A stretch of 64,000 nt of DNA, from contig JANDJZ010000024.1 in assembly GCA_027943245.1 (NCBI GenBank), positions 1 through 64,000 on the forward strand, written 5' to 3'. Below are positions 11,103 to 21,347 of this stretch, piece by piece (position 1 is the stretch's first letter; each line of letters begins with the position of its first letter). The DNA is from Acanthamoeba sp. SK_2022b (Eukaryota; Discosea; Longamoebia; Acanthamoebidae). The notes beneath the pieces are model-generated. The model was given only the letters and a program-made list of their open reading frames with translations, did not search any database and was not told the origin of the DNA. The translations under genes were made by a program, and so were the position numbers.

Positions 11103-14100
11103 AATTGGTTTGCGTCCACGGCAGTTGCCCAAGCGCGCGTTGAACGTGATGGATTGCGAAGTGGAGCGTCTGTTCAAGCTCTCTCAGGACGACATCATCC
11201 CCGTGTCCTACGAGGTGCCCCGCAAGGTATCCTTGCCCCCCCCCCCAATCCGGTCTCTGCGGCGGGTGACCGATCACCCACACGGTTGTCCTGCAGACCC
11301 ACAGGACCTTTGCCGAGGACCTCTTCCCGCCGACCACGGCCAACGTGCCCGCCCTGAGCGCCGACGAGTGGTTCTCGGGTCAGACCAAGAGGCCCAACCT
11401 CATGAGCCTCGACCCCGCCAAGCGTGGTACGCCGCGCTCGCCCACGCACACCGACATCGCGAGACTGAACGTGTGCGTGCGTTGCCTCAGGCCAAACGAT
11501 TTCGTCGAGCTCGTCGTCGTCATCTTCGTCATCGTCTTCGTCTTCGTCTTCTACTGCTGCGCCTGCCGCAAGCGCTCCCGCTCCAGTCAAGGAGGAGGAG
11601 GCCCCCGCGCCCGCGCCCGTCTCAACCTCGGCTCCGCTCTCCATCTCCGTCACTGTGCCCGCCAACGCCGAAGCCGAGGTCGAGGACGACGAGGACTACG
11701 TGCGTGACCGCTCTCCCCCCCCCCGCTCTCCCTCACCCCCGTAATCCCTGTTCGCTCGCTCACGCTTCACCCGCATTGCTCGCCTGCGTGCGTGCGTGCG
11801 TGCGTTGCGTGTCGTTCAGTACGTGCCCACGACCAAGTCGATCGTGAGGCAGACCAAGTTCAGGCATCTCCTGGTCAAGCCCACCCAGCAGTCCGAGTGG
11901 TACGCCCCCCACCACCACCACCGGCTCGGCTGGCTCGTGTCCCCTCGCGACCGCGAGCGAGTCACTGACCTCGTGCTTCCCTCCCCTCTCCCTTCCCCTC
12001 CCGCGGTGTGCAGGGTGACCAACGTCAAGGTCGAGTCGAGCGCGGCCGACGCGTCGCTGCTCAAGGCCAACGCCAAGTACTTTGCCGTCCCGTGGAAGGG
12101 CTCCGGTGGTCAGGTAGCGCTCTCATCGCCTCTGGGCGCCGCGTCTCTGGAGCTGTTTGTGCGCGTGCGCGCGTGCCACTCCCCCTTCTCACCCGCGCGT
12201 GGCGTGCGATGTCTGCAGGTGGCGGTGGTCCCGATCAACTTCAAGGGCAAGCTGCCCGATAAGATCGGCACGATCGAGACCGGCAACGACGCCCTCGCCT
12301 TTGAGTTCCACCCCTACCGCGACGACCTGCTCTACGTGGGTCTCGACAACGCCACCATCCGCCTCTACAAGGTGATCGCGCCAGCCTCCCCCCAACCCTC
12401 CAATCAACTCCCACGATCGTCGGTCACTGGCCTCTCAATTCAATTCGTTGCCTTCCTCTCGTGTGCAGGTGCCCGACAACGACCTCTTCAAGCAGAAGAC
12501 CAACCACACCGAATTCGATGGCGTGCTTCGCGGTACGCTTGTCCCCAATGGCAGCCATTGGAGTTTTAAAAACTTAAATTATCCTTTTTTTTAATAATTT
12601 TATTTATTTTAAATTGTTAAATTGTTAAATTTTTATCGCTGTTAGGCCATGGAAGGCGTATCTCGAATCTTTTCCTGCACCCGACCTCGGGCGACATCCT
12701 CGTCTCGACGTCCATGGATCTCTCGGTCCGTCTCTGGGACGTCACCGCCCTCAGCGAGCTGTCCGCCATCAAGGTGCTCCGCCCGCCGTTTCTCTCCCTT
12801 GGCCGCGCCAGCAGGCGACTGACGACCACGCGCTCGCGCTCGTCGCACGGTCACAGGGCGGTCACAACGAGCAAATTCAGTCGGTGGTGTTCAACTACGA
12901 CGGCGGCGTGATGGCGACCTCGGCCAAGGACCAGCGCATTCGCCTGTGGGATCCGCGCACGGGCGCCAAGATCGACGAGACCGTGGGCCACGAGACCCCC
13001 AAGGCCTCGCGCCTCGCCTGGCTCGGCAACTCCACGCGCATCCTGTCGACCGGCTTCCACAAGTCGAGCGAGCGCGAGTTCATGATCTTCGACACCAGGA
13101 ACTTCTCCAAGCCCCTCACCTCCTCCCTCATCGGTATGCCCGTGCCCAACATGCACACGCACACAGCATTGCCTCTCACCACGATCATATGATGATAATG
13201 CTGATGTGATATGATGATGATGCTGATGATGATGATGATGATGAATGGGTGAAGGCACGGGCTCGGGCGTGTTCGAGCCGTTCTTCGACGAGGACATCGG
13301 CGTGGTGTACCTGATGGCCAACGGCGACTCGTCGATCAAGTTCTGGGAGGTGAGCGAGGAGGCCCCCTACGCCCACTACCTCACCGAGAGCCTGTCGACC
13401 CGCCAGCAGGCCAGCGTGGCGCGCCTCCCCAAGACCTCGTGCGACGTCCGAAACGTACAATCCCCCCCCTCTGCCTACGTAGCGCATGCCAGGCGAACGC
13501 GCGCGTGGAGCACATGTCTGATGCGTGGCTTGCGCAGGTTGAGGTTGCTCGCTTCATGAAGCTCTCCGGCTCCACGGTCGAAGAGTTCAGCGTCCGTGTG
13601 CCCAGGACCAGGGTACACCACAGGCCTCATCGCCCCCACCCCCGCCCCGTCGCGCATGAAGCGGACACTCACCCGCGCACACGCACACGTGTACACCGTG
13701 AACACCGTAGACCGAGTACTTCCAGGACGACGTCTACCCGCCCACCCGGGCCCACGAGTCCGTGGTCACCCCGCAGCAGTGGTTCTCCGGCCAGAACGCG
13801 CAGCCCAAGCTCGTCAGGTGCGGCGCCAGCCGGCCAGTCCTCGGGGGGGGGGCTCTCCTTGCGTGTCGCGTGTGGGCTGCTGGACTAATGCGCGTTCGGT
13901 TGGGCGGCGACACGCAGCCTGAAGCCGAGCGACATGACGCCGCTCTCCGAGGCGCCCAAGGTGGTGAGGAAGATGCGCAAGTTCGAGACCGTGGAGAACA
14001 AGCAGGACGCCGCCGACCTCAAGGACGTCGTACGGGCCTCCCCTCTTCCATCGCCCACTCTCCCTCGCCGAAGAAGATGGTGACGCGTGATCGTTGATGT

Positions 14101-14223
14101 GGCTGTGTGCGTGGGCAGGTGATGAACAAGTTCTACGGCAAGATGCAGGAGTACAAGGAGGAGACGCAGCCGCTCCCGCAGGACCTCCAGCAAGGCGCCG
14201 AGGACGACGAGTGGTCCGACTGA
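9297..14223 (+). CDS. corB: Coronin 7 / POD-1 type tandem coronin
   Basis: Actin- and membrane-associated WD40 protein with two coronin units in one chain, the hallmark of coronin 7 (Dictyostelium corB). The nine-codon first exon (9297-9323, MSRFRQGSK) splices at 9554 to FRHVKG, giving the canonical coronin start. Unit 1 runs to about 11430 and includes TGSEDCSVKVWE and SASVDKTVRLWD. A linker rich in Ser, Pro and Ala leads to a second coronin signature (KFRHLLVKP at about 11850). Unit 2 has STSMDLSVRLWD and KDQRIRLWD. Each unit ends with the coronin C-terminal extension, including a WFSG motif (EWFSGQ, QWFSGQ). The C-terminus is acidic with a tryptophan (EDDEWSD), like Arp2/3-binding acidic tails. 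At least a dozen introns are present, one a long (TTG)n and one a long (TG)n. Likely role: actin turnover and Golgi or endosomal traffic, inferred from the family. Confidence 0.93.
10387..10508. repeat. (TG)n microsatellite in coronin intron
   Basis: A TG tract interrupted by GCGCGCG and GATG. It occupies most of an intron after the codons for DPRSRSVVQ. Confidence 0.95.
11016..11102. repeat. (TTG)n microsatellite in coronin intron
   Basis: About 28 uninterrupted GTT/TTG units in the intron before LPKRALNVMDCEVERL. The poly-Val and poly-Leu readings across it are not coding. Confidence 0.95.
13188..13244. repeat. (GAT)n-rich intron
   Basis: An imperfect ATG/GAT trinucleotide tract in the coronin intron between SSLIG and TGSGVFEPF. 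Confidence 0.85.
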
Positions 14224-14523
14224 GCAGCTGGTGGGGGGCTATGATCACCGATACTCCCGAGGCCTGCTTCCTGTTGGCCAGAAGTCCCCGTTTGACCGAA
14301 CGAAAGCCCATGCTGATTGGACACGAGTATAAATAGCGACCAATTGGACGCGTTTTCATTCGGCTCGCTGATTAAGAACTTGAAATTAATCAACAGTTCG
14401 TTTCACCAATCGAGCTGTGACTTCTCAATTAACTTGAAACAACAAGAACGAGCGGAGCTACCCCGGTTTGGAGGACTTGTAGTTTGCTTGAACCCTCTGG
14501 TCTTTGTGTCGTCTGAAGAAACC
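14224..14523 (+). promoter_or_regulatory. Ras upstream region with TATA box
   Basis: TATAAATAG at 14328-14336 is a textbook TATA box 188 nt before the Ras ATG, implying a 5'-UTR of about 150-160 nt. An ATTGG (inverted CCAAT) lies about 15 nt upstream of it. The region also holds the coronin 3'-UTR. Confidence 0.6.
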
Positions 14524-15537
14524 ATGACCGAATACAAGCTGGTGATTTTGGGAGCGGGAGGCGTCGGCAAGAGCGCGCTCACCGTTCAGGTACACGCTGC
14601 CCCTCAAGTTGCGAAACTTCGGTTCCCTTTTAATCGATCGTTGCTCCTTTTCCGCCTCCCTTCGCATCTAGTTCGTCAATCACACGTTCCTCGAGTTCTA
14701 TGACCCCACAATTGAAGGTAGGGCATCCTCCTCTTATCAAACCATCCAAGATCTTATCCGATTAATGGCCCGATCCACATCTTACTTCACAGATTCGTAT
14801 CGCAAGCAAGTGGAAATAGATGCCGTCACAACAATCCTCGACATCCTCGACACCGTACGCCACCTCAAGCCCCGACAGTTTGATTTATTCTCTCCTTTTT
14901 TGTATTTTATTTTGGCCAATAAGAGATACACAGACGAAAAAAGGACGAAGCACCGGTTGGCACAAATAATAATCAACCCCTCTTCTTTTGCTCAGGCCGG
15001 TCAGGAGGAGTTCGCGGCCATGCGAGAGCAGTACATGCGACAAGGGCAGGGTTTCGTTCTCGTCTACAGGTGCAGCTCCTTCCCTTTGAGTTTAAAAAAT
15101 TATATTGTATACTTTTTATTTGTTCAATTATTTGTCGCCCACGCTTTATGGGTTGGACTCATCGTTTGCGTGCTGCGGTGGGTAGCGTGACGAATCGCTC
15201 GACGATGGATGAGGTCACTGGGATGAGAAACCAGGTAGGCCGAGTGAAGGGGGGCGACGGCATGGCCGACGTGCCGCTGGTGCTGGTGGGCAACAAGATC
15301 GATCTCGTGGACAGCCGAGTGATCTCCACCGAGGAGGGTGTCGAACTGGCCAAGAAGCTCAACTGCCCCTTCGTGGAGGCCAGCGCCAAGGAGCGCGTCA
15401 ACATCGACGAGGCGTTCTACCAGGTCGTGCGTGAGATCCGCCGTCTTTCGGTCAAGAAGTCTGGCGCTGCTGCGGGCAAGAAGGGCCGGGGCGCCGCAAA
15501 GCACGGCAACAAGAAGAAGGGCTGCCTCCTCTTCTAG
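14524..15537 (+). CDS. Ras-family small GTPase
   Basis: Signalling GTPase at the plasma membrane. It starts MTEYKLVILGAGGVGKSALT, with an intact P-loop (wild-type glycines at the Ras 12/13 positions). The switch I/effector region is YDPTIEDSYRKQ. Switch II is DTAGQEEFAAMREQYM with the catalytic Gln. NKID and EASAK nucleotide-binding motifs follow. The chain ends in a Lys/Gly-rich region and a CLLF CAAX box, predicting prenylation; the terminal Phe leaves farnesyl versus geranylgeranyl open. Five exons were read: introns follow ALTVQ, PTIE, DILDT and LVY, and the LVY/SVTNRS junction (..AG|gtgcag..tag|C..) restores the frame. A TATA box lies upstream. Closest in type to classical Ras/Rap-like proteins; the exact subfamily was not settled. 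Confidence 0.95.
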
Positions 15538-15756
15538 TCGACATCGCCGCCTCTCCTCGCCCCTCTGCCCCCTACCCAACTCTCACCTTCCAGCAACCTG
15601 TATGATACACCACACTCCCACCGCAACTGCCACACAGACCACCACGTTCGCCTTGAGCGCAAGGGATAAAACTTGAGTGCACATTGCTACTGCGTGCCTT
15701 TTATTGTTTCTGAAGATTTGCCGACCAAACTTTTTTACAACATTGTGGCCACAAAG

Positions 15757-16984
15757 ATGGCAGCTGCTACGGAAGAGCGTGTGAGGAAGCAGATTGAGTT
15801 CTACCTCAGCAGTAGCAACCTGATGAAGGACAAGTTCCTGCGCCCTATCGTGCAGGCTGATCCGAAGGGCTATGTGGACGTGGCCATGTTCGCCAATTTC
15901 CCGCGCGTGCAATCGATCACCCGCGATGTGGACCTGCTCGTGCGTGCCCTGCGGCAGTCGTCCACACTCAAGGTCAATCGCGACGGCACGCGAGTCAAGA
16001 GGAAGGAGCCGTTCGTTGAATACGACACTGAAGCCAACACCGTCTACGCGGTACGCCATCTCCTCAAAATCTCGCTCTCAATTTAATCTTTGAGATTTGA
16101 TACGCCAAGATTACTGAATAGTCATGATGGTGCATTAGGAGCACCTACCTGAAGGGTATGACCATGACGTCGTGCGGGAGATGTTCGAGAAGCATGGAGC
16201 AGTCAACTACGTGTCGCTCCCGCGCAACCCAGACAAGTCCTTCCGAGGCTTCGCCTTCATCGAGTTTGCGCAGTACGAGGGTGCCGTCGCCGCCGTCAAC
16301 GCCCTCAACGTCTTCCACCCCACCGACAACCCCAAGGGCCTTCGTGTCTTGCACAAGTGCGTGTGGCCTTGCCACCTTCAGCTGCCCGCGCGTGTGTGCG
16401 TGTGCGGCGTGTGTGCGATGGCAGCCATGCTGATCACCGCTCACCACAGGAACGACTGGCTCGAGATGAAGAGGAAGTTCCAGCAGATGCAACGGGGGAT
16501 CACCTCGCGTCCCGCCAGTCTTCCGAAGAAGGAAGAGAAGGAGAGGGAGCAGGAAGAGGGCGGCGACAAAGAGGCCTCGCGAGAGAAGGCGAAGCCGGAG
16601 ACGGCGAACGCGGAGAAGAGCGAGGAGGTCGACGAGACAAAGAGCAGCAAGAAGCGAAAGCGAAGCGATGACGCGGAGGATGGCGAAGAAACGAAGACAA
16701 CGAGCGATGATGAAGACAAGAAGAAGAGCAAGAAGGACAAGAAAAAGAAGAAGAGCAAGAAGGAGACGGAAGTCACCGACAAGAAGGAGAAGAAGAGCAA
16801 GAAAGACAAGAAGCACAAGAAGGCAAAGAAACAAAAAACGGAGGAAGCAACTGAAAGAGAAGACAAGAAGCGAAAGAAGGAAACGAAGAGCGATGATGAA
16901 GAGAAGAAGAGCAAGAAGAAGAGCAAGAAAGAGAAGAAGAGCAAGAAGGACAAGGGAGACAAGAAGAAATCAAAGAACAAATAG
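15757..16984 (+). CDS. La-motif RNA-binding protein (La / LARP7-like)
   Basis: Binds 3' oligo-U ends of RNA polymerase III transcripts, by family knowledge. The La motif occupies the first 90 or so residues (RKQIEFYLSSSNLMKDKFL, GYVDVAMFANFPRV). An RRM follows (VNYVSLPRN, FRGFAFIEFAQYEGAVAAVNALN). The C-terminal half is a charged tail of repeated Lys-Lys-Ser-Lys and Glu-rich segments ending KKSKNK. I see no second RRM, so it resembles LARP7-type or lower-eukaryote La proteins more than human La. Three exons: TVYA joins EHLPEGYD, and VLHK joins NDWLEMKRKF. The start ATG at 15757 opens directly into the La motif. It converges with the Rab18 gene (194 bp between stops). Confidence 0.88.
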
Positions 16985-17178
16985 ATCACTGCCACGCGTG
17001 ACTCTCTCGAGCTGCAGAGTTGAAAATCGGTGGTCTTCTTATTTACAGAAATCAAGTAGAGGCGGAGCATGCGTGGAGCTCGGGCTGAGCTGCGCGGCGG
17101 TGTGTGGTTTGGTGGCGTGGAATGGCGACTGTGGTGACCCAGGGCAAGAAGAGGGTACCACGCGTGGCAGGTGCTGAT

Positions 17179-18232
17179 CTAGCAGTAGCTGCACACGCCC
17201 TCTTGCTGCTCGCCCGCGTCTCCGTTCATGGAGACGGTGCCGGCCGCCTTGGTCTCCTTCTCGTACAGACTGGGCGTTTCGAGGATCTGCGTGGGTAGAA
17301 GGCATGGGCGTAAGGCGGCCATCCGCCATACAGTGCTCGCACGTAGTGGATGTTGCTGTACCTTGGTCACCAACTCCTCGAAGGCTTGCTGGATGCCGAG
17401 CTTGGTCTTGGCCGAACACTCGATGAACACCTGTTTCAATAACCGTGCGTGTGCGGGTCAGGATCGGAGCGTGGACAAAAGGGGAGGGGAGTAGAGGGGA
17501 GGGCATGCGAGCGAGGGCGTACCATGGCCTTTGACTTGGCAAAGGCGAGACCCTCCTCTCTGGACACTTGCCTGTCTCCGAGATCGATCTTGTTGGCCAC
17601 GAGAAGCTTAACCACGTCACTACACACGTCGGGCGAGGAGCCATGAGCGAACAGAGATGCGGCGACGGCAGACAGCGGAGGAGACAGGTACCTGTTGTTG
17701 CAGTACATCTCTATCTCGTTCAGCCACACGCTGAGGTGCTGGAAGCTCTCCCGCGAGGACACGTCATAGACTGCGCGCGGGACAGCAACGAATGGGGCGT
17801 GTGAGTTTGAGGCGTCAGGGGTGGGGAAGAGTGGCGTACCCAAGATGATGCCCTGCGTGCCTCGGTAGTAGGAGCTCGTAAGCGATCTGAACTTCTCTTG
17901 TCCAGCTATGTCGAACATTCAAATTAGATGGGTGGATTGATGCAGCACATGAAGAGATGGCAATACCAGTATCCCAAATGGTAAGATTGATTCTCTTTGC
18001 CCCCAGCTGTATGGTTTTGACCTTGAAATCGACGCCTGCAAGCATTGGGGAATTAACTACGGAAAGAGGACTAAGGCCACGATCATGACGTACCAATGGT
18101 GACAGGATGTTCATCGTCAAATTCATCCTCCGTAAAGCGCAGCAAAATGGAAGATTTGCCAACGTTGGAGTCGCCAATGATGAGAAGCTTGAAGAGGTGG
18201 TCAAAGTGTGATGCGCTGCCTGTGCCCTCCAT
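17179..18232 (-). CDS. Rab18-like GTPase
   Basis: Membrane-traffic GTPase. It reads [20 protein letters not shown], then P-loop [14 protein letters not shown], effector ..[14 protein letters not shown], switch [21 protein letters not shown], then [11 protein letters not shown] and ECSAK. The DYDV-type block ([21 protein letters not shown]) and the [17 protein letters not shown] segment match Rab18 more than other Rabs. The C-terminus GVCSYC* gives a CxxC-type prenylation end. Introns interrupt after TIG, IWDT, before VYDVSS, after YCNNR, after KSKAM and after LVTK. Rab18 acts at ER-lipid droplet and ER-Golgi membranes in other eukaryotes, and the TRAPPII complex (TRAPPC10 is encoded at 48225-54444) is a reported exchange factor for it. 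Confidence 0.85.
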
Positions 18233-18548
18233 CACGAACGTGTTTTCCTTCAGTTGATGCACGTACTGCGCTGTGTGAGAGATCGAAACGGGCCTCCTGC
18301 GCGCTATCGATTTCGTTCGCGCGGTTCGAGTTCGTTTTCTCCTGCTTTTCCCTTTCTGCGACGTGGCACGAACAGAGAACTGGTCGAAAACACGTGGGGC
18401 GGTAACCTTGAAGGGCAAAACAATAAAACAAACAAAAATAATAATAATAAATGCAAGTGCGTTCGGGCGAAGGGCATCACACGTTGAATGCTTTAGTGGG
18501 GAAGGTGGCGCAGACGAAAGGCAGCACTACGCATGAGGCCATGACTGT
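18233..18548. other. Intergenic, Rab18 promoter / small membrane protein 3'-UTR
   Basis: This stretch separates two tandem minus-strand genes. It holds an A-rich stretch (18415-18460) and no coding pattern. The Rab18 promoter should lie here, but no TATA box was recognised. Confidence 0.4.
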
Positions 18549-19204
18549 CTAGTGGTGGTCATGGTCGCTCTCGATGATGGAATCGGGCAGAATTCTACAA
18601 GCCAGGACGATAAAGGTCAGTGAGTGACACTCCACGCGTGGCGATGAAAGCCTGGCAAATGGTGAAAAGGTGCAGAGGGTGGGAGTGAATCACCTTTCCC
18701 ACAGGGGCTTCTTGTTCTTGTGGTAGGCGGCGAGCTTGCGCTTGTAGTCAGGGTCATCCACCTTGGTCCACGAGCTCCAACGCTGAGACGGAACAGGAAT
18801 GGTCGGGTGGCTCAGCAGCCGTCTCTGCCAAGGCAAGCGAATGGTAAGGCCACAGTCTCCTTCTCAGCAGTGCACCAACGTTTCAATAATCAAAATGAAA
18901 TACGATAATAATATCCAAAAAATGGATTTAAAAAGGCGGGGGGGACCTCGTTGGAGGAGGAAATGTAGAAGGCGCCGCCGATGATGGCGATGTTGAGACC
19001 GAAGAACAGCTTGAAGTTGCGCTGAGCGTTGGCAGGGTTCTCACACCACCATCCACCCGCAGGTGTCCAGACCTAATTGTTATCATACATAAAATTGGCG
19101 TCGGATAAATGGAAGCAAACATGCCTAACATTTCATTGTAAGTGACAGTCCATTTAGGCAGCGCTTACCCACTTGGGGAACGGGAAACGAGGACCTCCAC
19201 CCAT
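18549..19204 (-). CDS. 112-residue single-pass membrane protein, probably mitochondrial
   Basis: Four exons were resolved exactly: 19204-19169, 19072-18947, 18824-18694, 18594-18549; they total 339 nt, a 112-residue protein plus stop. It begins MGGGPRFPFPKWVWTPAGGW. One predicted transmembrane helix follows (FFGLNIAIIGGAFYI). Then comes a basic, aromatic segment (VPSQRWSSWTKVDDPDYKRK) and a His/Asp tail (SDHDHH). The short Pro/Trp-rich head, single helix and basic tail resemble small accessory subunits of mitochondrial respiratory complexes, but I do not recognise the family and assign no function. It is divergent to dynamitin with only 111 bp between start codons. The long ORFs in other frames here are shadows; this gene is only visible after splicing. 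Confidence 0.7.
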
Positions 19205-19315
19205 TGTGATGTAAATTGATTCTGCCGGTGTTGTGTTGGGTTTGATGTCCGACTAAAAAATGCACAAGAAAAAGGCGTAGAAAAAAGAGAAAAAATCCAA
19301 CACAAGAGCTAGAAC
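19205..19315. promoter_or_regulatory. 111-bp bidirectional promoter region
   Basis: This is the only sequence between the divergent start codons of the small membrane protein and dynamitin. It is A-rich near the dynamitin start. No TATA box was recognised. Confidence 0.5.
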
Positions 19316-21215
19316 ATGGAAGGGGAAGCGACGCAGGCAATTGAGCAACCTCAGGAGAAAATCAAGCGACCCTTGGTTCGGTTTTGCACTTGTGATCGTT
19401 TTTGTTGATGTGTTGATTGACGCGGTGACTTCTTTTAGGCTTTGCGACAGCCTGAGGTGTTTGAGACGCCTGACACAGAAGATGGCGGACCTGTTGTGGT
19501 AGTCGTTGAGGTACGTCTCCCCTCAATCGCAAACTCTTTTTAATTCTCTAATCAGTGCTTCACTGCCCCCCCCCCTCCTCGGTCTCCTCCTTTGCGCTTC
19601 TAGGAGAGAGACAACGCGAACATCGACAGGGCTGGTGTGGCCCCAAACAAAGCCTTTGCTCGCTTCTACGACAAGGGGTTTGACTCTGCGCAAGGTAGCA
19701 CTTTGCCCTTACGCTCCCTCTCCATCGTTTCTCACGCGTGAATGCTGGACCTCGTACGTGTGCTTTTGGTGCGTGGCCCTCTCTTGCGTGTGGTCGCGTC
19801 AGACTTCTCCTCGACGGTTCGTCGCGTGTCGAAGCAGAAGGAGTTCGAGGCCTCCAAGGAGGATCTCAAGTCGCTCAAGGAGACGCCGCTGCAGAGGTTC
19901 CAGCGCTTGCAATCCGAAGTCAGGGAGCTGAGCGAAGAGCTCAGCGCCGCAGCCGAGGTGCGCCCCTTCTCCACCTCTCAGCAGCGGCGCGTGGGCTCAC
20001 GGATGGCCGACTCTCTCTCTCTCCTTCGCAGAAGCGGACGCCCTTGGAACAGGACATCCCCGCTCTGGCAATCGCGGACGAGGTAACCCATCCACTGCAT
20101 TTCCATGCCAGGAGTCAGCGTTCACAGCGTGACGCGATGTCGCTCTTGTGGCGATTGGCACACACAGGTGCAAGAGCTGCAGGCGCGGTTGGAGGATCTG
20201 ATCGTCAAGGAGGAGCACCGACCCTTCCTCAACCCCAACTACGAGAACGAGCAGTCCTCCATCCTACAGGCGAGCCTCTCCAAGAAGCTCATCTCGCACC
20301 TGGAGGCCGTCGGTGCCAAGGGCAAGAAGAAGCAGGAAGGCGGAGATGGCGATGACAAGGACCAGGTCACCTACGAGCTTTACTACACGCCGGCGCTCGC
20401 CGAAAGCGCGAAGGAGGGAGGAGAGCTGGCTGTGCTGTCGGAGATGGACAAGAGAGTGGCACAACTGGAGAAGCTGCTGGGCGCCAACACCTTCATGGTA
20501 CCCCCCCCCCCGACCAGCAGGGCTCGTGCGTGGTGCGTGGTGCGTGGGACGCTTACCGGGCGACACACGACAAACACAGGGAAACTTGCCGACGAATGAT
20601 ATGCTCTCGTTGGTGGAGTCCATGAACGACAAGCTCAGTCTTCTCAATCAAGTGGAGTTGGACAAGGTGGACAGAAAGCTCAAGATGCTCTCGCTCGAGC
20701 TCGATGACATTGCCCGTAGCGAGGAGAAGACCGGGCTCCCGGCGCACCAGGAGAAGAAGGTGCCCCCACTGGCTCTGCGCCGCCCTCAGACTTGTTGTGC
20801 TCGTGGACGTCCAGGCGGCTGTGCTGACGCGTCGCTGCACAGGTCAATGAGGTGTACGAGATGATGGCGCGAGCAGACGCTACGATCCAGCAGATGCCGG
20901 CCATCATCGCCCGCCTTCAGTCGCTTCGTCCGCTGCACGAGGAAAGCCTCGCCTTCTCCCAGACCTTGCGCCATCTCCACAACCAGCAGTCGCAGATCGT
21001 TCAGATGCTGTCATCTCACAACGCCCACCTCATCAAGGCAAGTCGTGCCCCCAACCGCACAAGCTGCCATAGAGCTAGCACTCACCCACGCGTTCTTTTA
21101 TGTTGTTAAGGTTGAAGACGGGCTTGCCGAGAACATGGCCACCATCCAGAAGAACGTCGATGCCTTGAACGCGCGCATCGAGAAGGTGGCCGAGAAGCTC
21201 TCGTCCGGGCAGTAG
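19316..21215 (+). CDS. DCTN2: Dynactin subunit 2 (dynamitin, p50)
   Basis: Structural subunit of dynactin that links the p150 arm to the Arp1 filament, needed for dynein-driven transport. The protein is mostly coiled coil. Diagnostic blocks are QPEVFETPDTEDGG near the N-terminus, KETPLQRFQRLQSEVRELSEEL, VTYELYYTP, the Leu-rich segment MLSLVESMNDKLSLLNQVELDKV, and the C-terminal MPAIIARLQSLRPLHEESLAF and NMATIQKNVDALNARI. At about 400 residues it matches the family length. The start at 19316 (MEGEATQAIEQ) is the only ATG found that splices in frame (..RPL to ALRQPEV), but the N-terminal exon is not conserved, so it is less certain. About eight introns are present, one starting with a long C run (20500-20510). 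Confidence 0.92.
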
Positions 21216-21347
21216 GATGTGTTAGAGCATCGAGTTGCCCCGACCTTCTTTCCGCTGCTTGTTCAAATAAATAAGCAGCTATTTATTTTGTTAATCGATC
21301 AAAAAAAGAAACAAAAAAGAGCTAGCCCAACACACGTGGGCAAGAAG

